Source: Planctomycetes bacterium syqfu (GTDB lineage: Bacteria > Planctomycetota > Phycisphaerae > Phycisphaerales > Phycisphaeraceae). From it: a stretch of 64,000 nt of DNA. Position numbers and translations under genes: made by a program. Shown one piece after another: positions 54,101-62,968 of the stretch (position 1 is the stretch's first letter; each line of letters begins with the position of its first letter). The notes beneath the pieces were generated by a model that did not search any database, was not told the origin of the DNA, and saw nothing but the letters and a program-made list of their open reading frames with translations. The stretch covers positions 496,001 to 560,000 of the forward strand of contig CP087563.1 in assembly GCA_020974905.1 (NCBI GenBank). Direction: 5' to 3'.

Positions 54101-55697
54101 CAATGCCAATCTCGCACCGCTTCGTCGTGCTTTGGTCTGGATGGGGTTGACGGATGTTCCGGGTGTGGATGATGTGGTCCAACCCCGCGTGCTTTCCTAC
54201 GCACGCCCGCAAGAGTCGATTTTCTATCTCAAACACGAAACCGGCAAACAGACACATGTCGAATTTCACTGTAAACAAGGCGAATTAAGTATCACCGACC
54301 TTGATGCCAAACCGATTGATTCACGTTTACTTCGTAGTCAGCGGACCATTGGCATTTACGAAATCACCCTGCCTGCATCCATGGAAGAGCAACAGTACAA
54401 GATCGAAGTCAAAGCACCGGTGATGTACGAAACCGACAATGGTGCCCTGGGACGATCTTTGCCCTGGCGTCCGGGTGAGAATGAAATGCTGGTGGTGATG
54501 CACGGGCCGACGTTGTTTGTCCAGAATATTGCCAACGGCAAGTTGGTTCACTCGCCGGGTAAACAGCTTTGGTTTTTTGTCCCTAGACGGACCAGTAAAT
54601 TCAGCATTCAAGCTGCAGACCCCTGGCCACTGGTTAACGATCTGATTCTCCAGCGTCCCAACGGCAGCATCATCAAGACCGAAGGCTCGACCATTGAAGT
54701 CGAACCGGAGGACAATCAAACCGGTGACGTGTGGATGCTCCAATTCAAACAGCCATATTCCCAACTCACGGATACGGCCTTTGAACGTGGCCCGATTGCA
54801 CCGGGTTTCTTCAAACTCACCGGTATCCCGCCCTATATCGCACCATCGAAGGATGCTTTTTTCAGACCCATTGCTGCGACGATCCCAACTCAGGAAGTCC
54901 AGGCCACCCCCCCCATTGCCTATGTGCGGGGCAAGTTCCGGCGTGGTATCCGACTGCAAGGCAATCTGGCGTATCTGAAATTGCCGACCGGTCGGACCGT
55001 CGGTGGTGATCCAACGGTGCGTGACTATTTCAATTCGCGTCAGGGGACCATTGAGATGTTCGTCTACTTCGACCGTCGTACCATCGAAGGCGGTTACAGT
55101 GGCAAGTTGCTGCACATCCCCTTCCAGGACTCAACCAATGCGATGATGAACTTCATCCCAGCAGCGAGTTGGCAGGGTGTGATCCGCAGTGGCGGTGAAC
55201 AGGTTCGACAAGTCACATTGACCGACAACAACTGCTCGCCAAGCATTGAAGCGGGGCAATGGTATCACCTGGCCATCCAATGGAATCTCAACGACAACGG
55301 TAAGCTCATGCGCCGTGTCTACCTTGACGGTTACCCCTATGCCTACGGCGACGCAGCAGGCAAAGAAGACCCCATCGACTGGTGGCCTCAGGCGATGCCC
55401 CCTGCCATAGCGGGTGATTGGATGTTCATCGGTGATGATGGTGCACGTCGACTGCTCCCCTCATCCGCCATGGTTGTCGATGAGTTGCGTATCAGTGATA
55501 TACCTCGCTACCCGTTCATGCCCGGTCCGCCGAAGGTGGGTGGGCGTAAAGCCTTCAACCCACCGGAAGACATCTTCACACCGGATGCCCACACCTGTGC
55601 AATCTATCACTTTGAAGGCAATGCAGACGGAATGGACAAGCACGGCAACACCATTCGGGGTATCCGACTGGCTGAAAAAGAAGACAAGCAGGATTGA
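51192..55697 (+). CDS. Large secreted YetA/exo-rhamnogalacturonan lyase-like protein with lectin-like domains
   Basis: 1501 residues with a signal peptide (1-24). An N-terminal concanavalin-like domain (about 30-200: SFDFTYDSENFTESGVLIGLG, VNGLTVTFSLNGKDI) is followed by an Ala-rich linker. A RIFT-barrel-like segment (about 245-345: FATPGKYPVTVGVPLE) starts a YetA/PcRGLX-like region. An alpha-helical barrel-like region (about 690-1060: GFWDYGRG, DAGWTGDIWAGFLATAYHVTG) is consistent with the six-hairpin fold of polysaccharide lyases and hydrolases. A beta-rich part and a C-terminal LamG domain (about 1230-1480: GTIEMFVYFDRRTIEGG, WYHLAIQWNLND) follow. It is probably an extracellular pectin or other polysaccharide-active enzyme; catalytic residues were not identified. 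It lies 190 bp downstream of the GspH-like gene. Confidence 0.6.
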   Translation: MSTRCWSCILGVILLLTCSNVSFSEDWGKTYQAGGNAVTEFQTQWTASGDWSAKDSAITVNSEQEALLRLNTPVTEPVIQVSFDFTYDSENFTESGVLIGLGGGGRRAAAQFILKGGETPSAQLTVPARAPVIVDSLTLTSGETYRVKAYVNGLTVTFSLNGKDIAQRQLLSPLTSGQIALFATNGQITFNNLLIQTKKISDAQAAQRARQAARANAIKAQFDEGFVPTVWQPSDMKFKNRSARVRIKEIPLTIQTDFATPGKYPVTVGVPLEDRQMFRPRQFELLGEDGKPMVCQITPTALWDEEDAIKWIMLDTQVQVTDPANPPKLTLRYGRSVDSEEPPADMPIQTTDDLITVDTGKLQITFNRKAGTLIDVASVNGQTVMMPDPTRGGYFIDNENITYRTSGNDEDYQLVVETVGPMHTVLRASGWYVSDAGVKACRYVTRIHLYKDQAMLRLEHTWIVTIDTDRFWFTDLGLNLPMSLGDAPSAVLGISAEKLTETHTQAISGKPICMTQNTLGLSQVTQGDKVLAKSPATGGWASLLGSKAGATLAVRDMAKQFPNQLDVTEKGLVFHAWQTLDDKPLNFRHEGIKKLWGDDTWQRLNDNVTAQGVLESRVSNGLGFARTHHLTLTFHEPKVEVAKTAGALGQVDPIVSVDPNWIRETQVLPLSLPVYDQTRFGAREEEIKQKFDDYLNIASNLDPMVGFWDYGRGIPNDIKPGSDNRWIYSGINANEDMSYGTPQVPWLLYLRSGDRKYLHAARAMTTHVMDTRIFHWHAQSLGREIGQSYKHTGTWVFDGSDAGWTGDIWAGFLATAYHVTGYQRSLDVLGEIAQGYVNTKRTHQDHQTVSYLGAIARYYQTTFDPKLRDVLVQTSPVYMQYQEETGFWPHNDQAYEYALLELLKLPRAETSWENTALNFARGAIGPMRFHTSWAVAAAVQAWAYANRQDDPRFGVNARQALEDGIPDLQANANLAPLRRALVWMGLTDVPGVDDVVQPRVLSYARPQESIFYLKHETGKQTHVEFHCKQGELSITDLDAKPIDSRLLRSQRTIGIYEITLPASMEEQQYKIEVKAPVMYETDNGALGRSLPWRPGENEMLVVMHGPTLFVQNIANGKLVHSPGKQLWFFVPRRTSKFSIQAADPWPLVNDLILQRPNGSIIKTEGSTIEVEPEDNQTGDVWMLQFKQPYSQLTDTAFERGPIAPGFFKLTGIPPYIAPSKDAFFRPIAATIPTQEVQATPPIAYVRGKFRRGIRLQGNLAYLKLPTGRTVGGDPTVRDYFNSRQGTIEMFVYFDRRTIEGGYSGKLLHIPFQDSTNAMMNFIPAASWQGVIRSGGEQVRQVTLTDNNCSPSIEAGQWYHLAIQWNLNDNGKLMRRVYLDGYPYAYGDAAGKEDPIDWWPQAMPPAIAGDWMFIGDDGARRLLPSSAMVVDELRISDIPRYPFMPGPPKVGGRKAFNPPEDIFTPDAHTCAIYHFEGNADGMDKHGNTIRGIRLAEKEDKQD

Positions 55698-55933
55698 CAC
55701 GCATCTGGACGTGGTTTGATCATCGAACATGAATACACGGGGTTCTTCAACATCTCGCCCTGTTATGCTGTCTGGTTATCGTGACTTAACGAAAATTCCC
55801 ATGGGACTTGCCATCGGAACCCACTCAAAGAATAGATATTCTATCTTGTTTTTCCAGAGTTATTTACAAGCAATTGTCGCTCAACACAACAGTCTTCTTT
55901 AGCGCTGGACACAGCAAAAGCTCCGACCGACTG

Positions 55934-55963
55934 GTGACAGATTCACCGGTTCTCCGGTATAAT
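55934..55963 (+). promoter_or_regulatory. Strong sigma70-type promoter candidate of accD
   Basis: GTGACA (55934-55939, 5 of 6), an 18-bp spacer and a perfect TATAAT (55958-55963). The spacer contains a perfect 5-bp inverted repeat ACCGG/CCGGT (55945-55958) that touches the -10 box. The rest of the 305-bp region 55698-56002 shows nothing else recognisable. Confidence 0.6.
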
Positions 55964-55990
55964 GCTCCCTGATTTGTTAAAGGCACCACA

Positions 55991-55996
55991 AGGAGG
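55991..55996 (+). promoter_or_regulatory. Ribosome binding site that fixes the accD TTG start
   Basis: A perfect AGGAGG lies 6 nt upstream of TTG at 56003. The encoded sequence then begins MAKS. No upstream ATG competes. Confidence 0.8.
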
Positions 55997-56002
55997 ATCC
56001 TT

Positions 56003-56881
56003 TTGGCAAAATCCACGACGCAAACGCAATCCGCTGCCGCCAAACAACCCCAACGGAAATGGGATGAGGTGGTGGAAACCGGTAAACGTACTGATATCCC
56101 TGAAGGCCTCTGGCTGCGCTGCCCGAATTGTGCTGCCATGGTCTATCGCAAGAGTCTGGAGCAGAATCTGCATGTCTGTCCTGAGTGTGATCATCACATG
56201 CGGGTTGATGCGGATACGCGTGCTCGTCAGCTATGTGACCCGGACAGTTTCGAACCCATGTGGGAGAATCTGGTCCCGGTCGACAGTTTGAATTTCACTG
56301 ATCTCAAAGCTTACAAAGACGTTCTGGCATCGGACCGCAAGAAGACCGGCCATGCTGACGCCCTCGTCTGTGGCAAGGGTTTCATCAAAGGTCGTGGCGT
56401 GATGCTGGCCTGTATGGACTTCCGTTTCCGTGGTGCCTCGATGGGCAGTGTGGTCGGTGAGAAAATCACACGCTGCATTGAGATGGGCATTGAGCAGAAT
56501 TTGCCGGTGATCATTGCCAGTTGTTCAGGCGGTGCCCGTATGCAGGAAGGCTCACAGAGCTTGATGCAGATGGCCAAGACCTCCGCTGCCCTTGCGCGTT
56601 TGGATGACGCTGGAGGCCTGTTCATCAGTCTGCTGACCGATCCGACAACCGGTGGTGTGACCGCCAGCTTTGCCATGCTCGGTGATGTGATCATTGCTGA
56701 GCCCAAGGCGTTGATCGGTTTTGCTGGCCCGCGCGTCATCGCCAACACCGTCCGCGAGGAACTTCCCGAAGGCTTCCAGCGATCCGAGCATCTGCTGGCC
56801 AAGGGTTTTGTTGATCGCGTGATCCATCGTGCTGATTTGAGAAGCGAAATCAGCCGAATTATTGACTATGCAGGAAAATAA
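56003..56881 (+). CDS. accD: Acetyl-CoA carboxylase carboxyltransferase subunit beta
   Basis: 292 residues starting at TTG. A zinc ribbon with Cys40, Cys43, Cys59 and Cys62 (CPNC ... CPEC) precedes the carboxyltransferase domain: FRGASMGSVVGEKITR, SCSGGARMQEG, DPTTGGVTASFAMLGD and FAGPRVIANTVREELPEGFQ. With AccA it transfers carboxyl from biotin to acetyl-CoA to make malonyl-CoA for fatty acids. accA is not in the window. The gene has a good promoter and ribosome binding site and overlaps the next gene by 14 bp. Confidence 0.96.
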   Translation: MAKSTTQTQSAAAKQPQRKWDEVVETGKRTDIPEGLWLRCPNCAAMVYRKSLEQNLHVCPECDHHMRVDADTRARQLCDPDSFEPMWENLVPVDSLNFTDLKAYKDVLASDRKKTGHADALVCGKGFIKGRGVMLACMDFRFRGASMGSVVGEKITRCIEMGIEQNLPVIIASCSGGARMQEGSQSLMQMAKTSAALARLDDAGGLFISLLTDPTTGGVTASFAMLGDVIIAEPKALIGFAGPRVIANTVREELPEGFQRSEHLLAKGFVDRVIHRADLRSEISRIIDYAGK

Positions 56882-58121
56882 ACACCACAAGCTCATCTGG
56901 CTGTGGATTGGGGTGATGCTTGGGTTATCCTGCGCGCAGGTTCAGGCACAATCGCCTGACCGCATCCCCATGCTTCGGCAGTTTAACTCCGCTCGTTACA
57001 CCGTCCATACCGACATGAATATCCGGCATGTCCAACCGTTCGCCAAACACATGGATAAGGTGTTTAACGAGTACAAGCGGCGTTTTGAAAAACTCAATCT
57101 CAAAAGTCGCAAAGCCTCGGAACAAATGAATCTCTACCTTTTTGAAACGCAAAAAGGCTACGAGATTTTCCTGGCCAGTAAAGGCATTCCCGCGCAAAAC
57201 ACCGGCGGGATGTTCGTCGTCAATCCGCGTGTCAACGGCCTGTTTACCTACATCAAAGACCGTCCGGTCAGGCAGACGCTTTCCACGCTCCAACACGAGG
57301 GCTTTCACCAGTTTGCTTTCTCACACATCGGACCCGAACTGCCAATCTGGGTTAACGAAGGCATCGCCCAATTTTTTGAAGACGGCGTGCTGGTTGGCAA
57401 TCGTTTCCATCTGGACATCGCCAATGCCAAACGCCTGATTCAAATCAAGGATGCCATCGAGAAAAACCGTACCATCCCCTTTGCCAATCTCATTGCCATG
57501 ACGGATAAACAGTGGAGTGAGAATGTTCAGAACTTGCCGACACTGGCCGCATTGCAATATGACCAATCCTGGTCGATGGTTTATTTCCTGATTAACTCCA
57601 ATGACAAGTTGCTTAATGCGTTTAATCAGTATCTCATCGCGGTCGGCAAAGGTGTTGATAGCGAAGTGGCGTTCGTCAATTCGTTTTCACTCAAGTCCAA
57701 CAGCTTTGCTCAACTCACCGCAGACTTTGAAAAAGCATGGGCAAGATTCACCGTGGACCTTGAACCTAACACCATCAGCCAGGTCGCAGACAACATGAAT
57801 TTCCTGGCACACGGTCTGATGTGGATCCGCAAAGCCAATCGTCCTGCTCCAAAATCCATCCAGGAACTCCGCAGCATTCTCCAACGTGTGAACTATCGCA
57901 TATCGCGTACCGTCCATGGCGTTGAGACGCATTTTATTGCATCTGACGAATCGCTATTCCGCTACGAATTGCCCAACGGCAGTGTCACCTTTTTAAATCT
58001 CATGCCGACCAGCAATGATGACATCCCACCCACCATCTCCGCCACCGGTCTCAAACCTGCACCGCATCTGGTCTGGTACAAGATGGATGGTGATCTGATG
58101 TATGACGTGACGTACAAATGA
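56868..58121 (+). CDS. DUF1570-like secreted gluzincin-type peptidase
   Basis: 417 residues from the ATG at 56868, inside the 3' end of accD (14-bp overlap), so it is likely translationally coupled. A signal peptide covers about 1-28 (ending VQAQ). The core has QTLSTLQHEGFHQFAFSHI with the HExxH motif (His143, Glu144, His147) and WVNEGIAQFFE about 17 residues later, whose Glu (about 164) would be the third zinc ligand, the gluzincin plan seen in DUF1570 proteins. These are abundant in Planctomycetota. Probable periplasmic or secreted peptidase; substrate unknown. The C-terminal third (after about 310) is unassigned. Confidence 0.75.
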   Translation: MQENKHHKLIWLWIGVMLGLSCAQVQAQSPDRIPMLRQFNSARYTVHTDMNIRHVQPFAKHMDKVFNEYKRRFEKLNLKSRKASEQMNLYLFETQKGYEIFLASKGIPAQNTGGMFVVNPRVNGLFTYIKDRPVRQTLSTLQHEGFHQFAFSHIGPELPIWVNEGIAQFFEDGVLVGNRFHLDIANAKRLIQIKDAIEKNRTIPFANLIAMTDKQWSENVQNLPTLAALQYDQSWSMVYFLINSNDKLLNAFNQYLIAVGKGVDSEVAFVNSFSLKSNSFAQLTADFEKAWARFTVDLEPNTISQVADNMNFLAHGLMWIRKANRPAPKSIQELRSILQRVNYRISRTVHGVETHFIASDESLFRYELPNGSVTFLNLMPTSNDDIPPTISATGLKPAPHLVWYKMDGDLMYDVTYK

Positions 58122-58314
58122 TTGTTTGAATCGCCCGTAGATATCCCGTTTTACACGCATTTGCCGGACTTGACAGCATGTCTAAGCTGCCTTGCTCTTA
58201 TGGTCAGAACAACCATCGAATAGACCAACTTTCTGATTCGCCAAACCCTTGAAAATAAGTTAAAATATTCGCTTTGACCGACCTTGCCCAAATGGATTAG
58301 AGGCACTGAAATTT

Positions 58315-61074
58315 ATGAGCGAAACACCGCCCCCTACGCCTGATGAGACCCCCGGAAGCACCCCGGAACCGACCCCCGAAACCAATGTGGATTTGGGTGG
58401 GATTCCGGCACCGATCATGACCGGCCGGATCATTGACCAGGCGATTGACCGGGAACTGTCTGAGAGCTATCTGACCTATGCGATGAGCACGATCGTTGAC
58501 CGTGCCCTGCCGGACGTGCGCGATGGTTTGAAGCCTTCTCAGCGTCGTATTCTCGTGGCGATGAATGACCTGAATCTCACCCCTGGCCGCAAGCATGCCA
58601 AGTGTGCCGGTATCGTGGGTGAGACCATGAAAAAATATCACCCCCATGGTGACCAGGCCATCTACCCGACGTTGGTCAACATGGCTCAGGAATGGAAGAC
58701 GCAAGCCCTGCTGGTCGACAAACAGGGGAACTTCGGTTCGATCGACCCCGATCCGCCAGCGGCGATGCGTTACACCGAAGCACGCCTGCATCAACATGCC
58801 ATGGAACTGCTCGAAGACCTGAAAATGGACACGGTCGACTGGCAGCCCAACTTCGATGAAACCGTCGATGAACCCAAAGTCCTCCCCGCCAAGTTCCCGA
58901 ATCTGCTCGTCAACGGTTCAACGGGTATCGCAGTGGGTATGGCATGCTCCATGCCCCCGCATAACCTCGGTGAAATCTGTGATGCGATCACGGCAGTGGT
59001 TCACAATCCCGATCTTGAATTGGTGGACCTGCTGCAAATCGTCCCCGGCCCGGACTTCCCCACGGGTGGCACGATCTGCGGTCGTGGCGGCGTGGCTCAG
59101 GCATACAGCACCGGTCGCGGTCGCGTGGTGGTGCGTGGTAAGGTCGAAGTTGAAGAAACCAAGAACGGTCGCCATCGTCTGATCATCACCGAAATCCCCT
59201 ACCAGGTTGCCAAGAACGACGGCATTATTGCCAAGATCGTTGACTGCCGAAAGAACGACAAACTCACTGACATCTCCGATATCGTCGATGAGTCGTCCAA
59301 CCGTGCAGGCATGCGTGTGGTCATCCACCTCAAAAAGGGTGCTGATCCCAACGTCGTTGAAAATCAGCTTTATCAACTCACGCCGTTGCAATCGACGGTG
59401 AGTATCATCAACATTGCACTGGTTGGTGGTCAGCCACGAACGCTGACACTCAAGGAGATGATTGATCTATTCATCAAACATCGCTTTGAAGTCATCCGTC
59501 GCCGCACCATGTTTAAGCTGCGTAAGGCGCAGCAGGAAGCGCATCGCATCGAAGGTCTAATCTACGCCGTCTGCGACATTGATGAAGTGATCAAACTCAT
59601 TCGTTCATCGCGCACCCGTGATGAAGCCATCGAAAAATTAATGCAGCGGGGTTTCCGTATCCCTGCGGATCATCCCTATGCACCGCAGATCCCGGATCGT
59701 CTTAAAGCGGTCACCGCTGAAAACGATATCCACCTGACCCGTCTTCAAGCTGAAGCCATTGGCCGTCTGCAACTGATTCAGTTGGTCGGTCTGGAAATCG
59801 ACAAGCTTGTGACCAACTATGCCACTCTGCTTGCTGAAATCATCGACTACGAAGACATCCTTGCCAACGATGGTCGCGTGAATCAGATCATTCTCGATGA
59901 CACGCAGATGCTCAAGGATAAATACGCTCGCCCGCGTCGCACGCTGTTTAACGAAGAAGAAGTTGGCAATTTCGATCTCGGTGCATTGACGCCCGAAGAG
60001 ACCGTGGCAGTGACGATTACGCATCAAGGTTATGTCAAGCGATTGCCCGTCGAAGAGTACCGCACGCAAGGCCGTGGCGGTCGTGGCGTGATTGGCGCGG
60101 ACATCCGTGATGATGACTTTACCGAGCAGATGTTTGTCTCATCGACACATGATGATTTGCTGTGTTTCACCAACACCGGTCGTGTGTTCAAGATGAAGGT
60201 CTACGAAATTCCTGAAGGTGGTCGCACCACGCGTGGCCGTGCGATCATCAACCTGCTTGCTTTGCAGGAAGGTGAACGTATTTGTCGCTTCATGCCGATC
60301 GAAGACTTTGAACGCGAAGAAGCGTTCCTGGTGTTTGCCACCAAGGCCGGTCGTGTCAAGCGTACTGCACTGAGTGAATACCGTAACGTTAATCGTTCAG
60401 GCCTCATTGCGATTGGTCTGCGTGACGGTGATGAACTCATCGACGTGACCTGGACCAGTGGCAGCGATCATATCCTGCTGGGCACCGCCAACGGGATGGC
60501 GATTCGTTTTGATGAAAATGACTCGCGTATGATGGGCCGCACCGCATCAGGCGTCAAAGGCATTACCCTTGCTGGTGACGATGAAGTCGTGGGTATGGTT
60601 CGCTGTCTTGAAGATGATCAAGCAGAACTGCTCACCGTCACCGAAAACGGCTACGGCAAGCGCACTGCGTTGGACGAGTACCTCGTTAAATCTGAAGACG
60701 GTTCCACCCGAACGCAAGGTCGCGGCGGTAAAGGTCGACGTGATATCAACACCACTGCCCGCAACGGCAAGGTGGTCGCCCTGCTGTCCGTGGATGGTAA
60801 AGGCGATCTGATGCTCATCAGCTACAACGGCATGATCGTCCGCATCTCCACCAGCACCATCCGCCAAACCGGTCGTGGCACCCAGGGTGTCCGCGTCATC
60901 AACCTCACTAAGGAAGACAAATTGGCAGGTGTCGCACGCATCGCAGACGAAACCAGTGAAGAAGTCCAAGCTGTTGAATCTGACGCATCGCAATCACCTG
61001 CTGTTGGTGAGCAAACAGATGTCGTGACGGATGAAACAACGAACGCGGATAATGCACAGAATGCACAAGAGTAA
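58315..61074 (+). CDS. gyrA: DNA gyrase subunit A
   Basis: 919 residues. The catalytic Tyr153 lies in [10 protein letters not shown], and the winged-helix DNA site is intact. The C-terminal pinwheel carries a GyrA-box variant QGRGGRG (585-591) and a second, similar QGRGGKG (801-807). The first position after Gln is Gly instead of the usual Arg/Lys. At the two main quinolone-resistance positions (E. coli Ser83 and Asp87) it has Gln114 and Pro118 (HGDQAIYP). A Pro/Thr-rich N-terminal extension of about 30 residues and an acidic, Thr/Asn-rich tail are present. GyrA supercoils DNA with GyrB, which is not in the window. A GAGG ribosome binding site lies about 12 nt upstream. Confidence 0.95.
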   Translation: MSETPPPTPDETPGSTPEPTPETNVDLGGIPAPIMTGRIIDQAIDRELSESYLTYAMSTIVDRALPDVRDGLKPSQRRILVAMNDLNLTPGRKHAKCAGIVGETMKKYHPHGDQAIYPTLVNMAQEWKTQALLVDKQGNFGSIDPDPPAAMRYTEARLHQHAMELLEDLKMDTVDWQPNFDETVDEPKVLPAKFPNLLVNGSTGIAVGMACSMPPHNLGEICDAITAVVHNPDLELVDLLQIVPGPDFPTGGTICGRGGVAQAYSTGRGRVVVRGKVEVEETKNGRHRLIITEIPYQVAKNDGIIAKIVDCRKNDKLTDISDIVDESSNRAGMRVVIHLKKGADPNVVENQLYQLTPLQSTVSIINIALVGGQPRTLTLKEMIDLFIKHRFEVIRRRTMFKLRKAQQEAHRIEGLIYAVCDIDEVIKLIRSSRTRDEAIEKLMQRGFRIPADHPYAPQIPDRLKAVTAENDIHLTRLQAEAIGRLQLIQLVGLEIDKLVTNYATLLAEIIDYEDILANDGRVNQIILDDTQMLKDKYARPRRTLFNEEEVGNFDLGALTPEETVAVTITHQGYVKRLPVEEYRTQGRGGRGVIGADIRDDDFTEQMFVSSTHDDLLCFTNTGRVFKMKVYEIPEGGRTTRGRAIINLLALQEGERICRFMPIEDFEREEAFLVFATKAGRVKRTALSEYRNVNRSGLIAIGLRDGDELIDVTWTSGSDHILLGTANGMAIRFDENDSRMMGRTASGVKGITLAGDDEVVGMVRCLEDDQAELLTVTENGYGKRTALDEYLVKSEDGSTRTQGRGGKGRRDINTTARNGKVVALLSVDGKGDLMLISYNGMIVRISTSTIRQTGRGTQGVRVINLTKEDKLAGVARIADETSEEVQAVESDASQSPAVGEQTDVVTDETTNADNAQNAQE

Positions 61075-61127
61075 GACCTGGTTCTCACGAACTTGTAACT
61101 GAGACCTCACGGAAAGTATTGGCAACA

Positions 61128-61472
61128 ATGCCACCGATTCAACATTGGTCTGATGATATCTGGGTTGCCCAACTCCAGGCTGATCAAGTCAGCTTGACGG
61201 ATGAGTTGGACCAGTTGTATCAATCATTGCAACAGGCAGAACCAATGCCACATGTTGTGATCGATATGACCAATATCAAGCACATGGCATCGTCACATCT
61301 GTCACAGTTGCTTCAAATCCGCAAGGAAGCAATCACACGCGATCATAAACTCCGGCTGGCAGGACCAAGTGATCAACTATGGGCGCTGTTTCTAACAACG
61401 GGTTTGGACAAGGTGTTCACGTTTACCGAAGACGTGAGTACGGCCCTGGCAGGACTTCAAATCGAGAAATAA
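61128..61472 (+). CDS. STAS-domain protein (anti-sigma factor antagonist-like)
   Basis: 114 residues from the ATG at 61128; a TTG at 61119 would add three residues and is also possible (GGAAAG lies close before it). It is a single STAS domain: VAQLQADQVSL near the N terminus, HVVIDMTNIKHMASSHLSQLLQIRKEA with the conserved Ser phosphorylation region after a beta strand and loop, and a terminal helix. Such proteins bind anti-sigma kinases and are switched by Ser phosphorylation. No anti-sigma factor or phosphatase gene is adjacent. It lies 53 bp after gyrA, possibly in the same transcript. Confidence 0.85.
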   Translation: MPPIQHWSDDIWVAQLQADQVSLTDELDQLYQSLQQAEPMPHVVIDMTNIKHMASSHLSQLLQIRKEAITRDHKLRLAGPSDQLWALFLTTGLDKVFTFTEDVSTALAGLQIEK

Positions 61473-61487
61473 ACGCTTTTTTGACGG

Positions 61488-62771
61488 TTAAGATTCCAAC
61501 GCCCATGCAAGGCATCCGAACAATAAAAACACCATGAAAATCCAAGTGACAACCGTCTGGATGTTCCAGTTGTTTTTGTCATGATTGTGATGTTCATGGC
61601 CCTCATGATCATCGTGCTTCATTTCATGTTCCTGATGATCGTGTTGATGTTCATGCTCCGATTTGGAGGCTTGCTGTTGCTTGAGTTTTCGATGCAGCAT
61701 GTACATCCCCACTACAAGGATGATCGCAGCGATGTTCATGAAGAAGGTGTAGTCGAGACTGAATGTCGCCACATCTTGAACCTGTTGATTGCTTTGCGGT
61801 GTCATTCCTGTGAATAGAAATATGAAATGCAGCGTCAGAGATGTGATCACGATCGAAACATACATGATTCCTGCAATGTACAACGCCACCTTCCAGCCAT
61901 AGTACTTCGCGTTGATTTTGACCAACGGTGGCACCATCAGGTCTGAGTAAATAAACCCCATGATCCCTGCAAAGAGGACACCACTGCTGTTGAGCACAGT
62001 TGCCAAGGGGATGTTTCCCATGGAACCAATGAAAGTCGCAGCAGCGACAAAGGGAGCGATCGCAGCATTCTCCAGTGCTACCAGGAAACTGTCGGGATGT
62101 GCTTTGGCGGTCTCTGCCAAAAACAAAGTCTTCCAAAAGGTCTGGGGAATGAAGACAGCAACAATTCCTGCGACAGTGAATCCGATGAGGATCTCCTGCC
62201 AAACCATCTGCCATTCCATGACAAACTTGTTACCAACCTTGCTCCATCCCTCGAAACTACTGATTCGTTTTTTCCAGTCAAAGTCATCCGTGGAATCTTT
62301 GTCTCCAGCTTCGACTTTATCTCTCGCATCCTTGAGCCATGCTTTGGGATAGGTCAGGTAGATCAAGATACTGCTGACGACAATCAGCAGCAGTCCGCCG
62401 ACAATCTCAGCGACGAGAAATTGCCAACCCAGAAAAATGAGAATCAATGCGCCAAGTTCAATGACAAGATTGGTTGAAGCAAACATGAATGCGATCGCAC
62501 AAATGAAATGAGCGCCTTTTTTCACCAATGCCCTTGCAGCGGAGAGAGCTGCAAACGAACAGGAACTGGAGATCATCCCAAACAGTGAAGCAAGGCTGAT
62601 ACTCGTTGGATCGGCATCCCCCATTTTTGAAGCCAATCTGGAGCGTGGGACGAACACTTGAATCATCGCACTGATGGTGTAACCCAGCACAAAGGCCCAT
62701 CCAGCTTTCCAAAAAAAACCAACTGATGTTCGAACAGCATCTCCCGATTGAATCCATATGTCATGTATCAC
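61488..62771 (-). CDS. Permease family membrane transporter with His-rich loop (probable metal efflux)
   Basis: 427 residues from a GTG start at 62771 (AGGGAAA about 10 nt upstream; no better start in frame). Eight to ten hydrophobic helices carry the permease (ArsP_1/DUF318) signatures: MISSSCSFAAL with Cys71 near the first pair, and GSMGNIPLATVLNSSGVLFAGIMGFIYSDLMVPP. A loop near the C terminus (371-398) holds 11 His with Glu and Asp, then a last helix. The resemblance to the SO_0444 family of Cu/Zn efflux transporters suggests export of a divalent metal; arsenical permeases are the alternative. No sensor gene is adjacent. It converges with the STAS gene. Confidence 0.8.
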   Translation of the reverse strand: MIHDIWIQSGDAVRTSVGFFWKAGWAFVLGYTISAMIQVFVPRSRLASKMGDADPTSISLASLFGMISSSCSFAALSAARALVKKGAHFICAIAFMFASTNLVIELGALILIFLGWQFLVAEIVGGLLLIVVSSILIYLTYPKAWLKDARDKVEAGDKDSTDDFDWKKRISSFEGWSKVGNKFVMEWQMVWQEILIGFTVAGIVAVFIPQTFWKTLFLAETAKAHPDSFLVALENAAIAPFVAAATFIGSMGNIPLATVLNSSGVLFAGIMGFIYSDLMVPPLVKINAKYYGWKVALYIAGIMYVSIVITSLTLHFIFLFTGMTPQSNQQVQDVATFSLDYTFFMNIAAIILVVGMYMLHRKLKQQQASKSEHEHQHDHQEHEMKHDDHEGHEHHNHDKNNWNIQTVVTWIFMVFLLFGCLAWALES

Positions 62772-62881
62772 GACATCATTTCCCTGATTAATTCAGAATC
62801 CCTTTCATCCAACTATAAGGGATATGTACTGAACGACCAAACAAAGATTGGTACATCCGGGTTAACGGTTATGATGTCGTG
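62769..62881. repeat. Perfect 11-bp inverted repeat upstream of the permease gene
   Basis: CACGACATCAT (62769-62779) and ATGATGTCGTG (62871-62881) are perfect complements 91 bp apart. The first arm overlaps the GTG start codon. Between them is a 7-bp hairpin ATCCCTT/AAGGGAT (62798-62823). It may be a regulatory looping site or a remnant; function unknown. Confidence 0.45.
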
Positions 62882-62968
62882 TTGTTTGAAAATGCAAAAA
62901 ATCGCATCATGACCACAGGTAGCAGTCATGTATTTCTTTACACTTGGATTGCGAATCAATGCATTGGA

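Noticed and set aside
54327-55115. A 262-codon minus-strand frame inside the 1501-residue gene
   Set aside because: It is antisense to a gene with signal peptide and domains, and shows no motif.
58170-58175. A perfect TTGACA upstream of gyrA as a promoter
   Set aside because: No acceptable -10 box lies at 16-18 bp; an AT-rich TAAAAT at 58261 has no matching -35.
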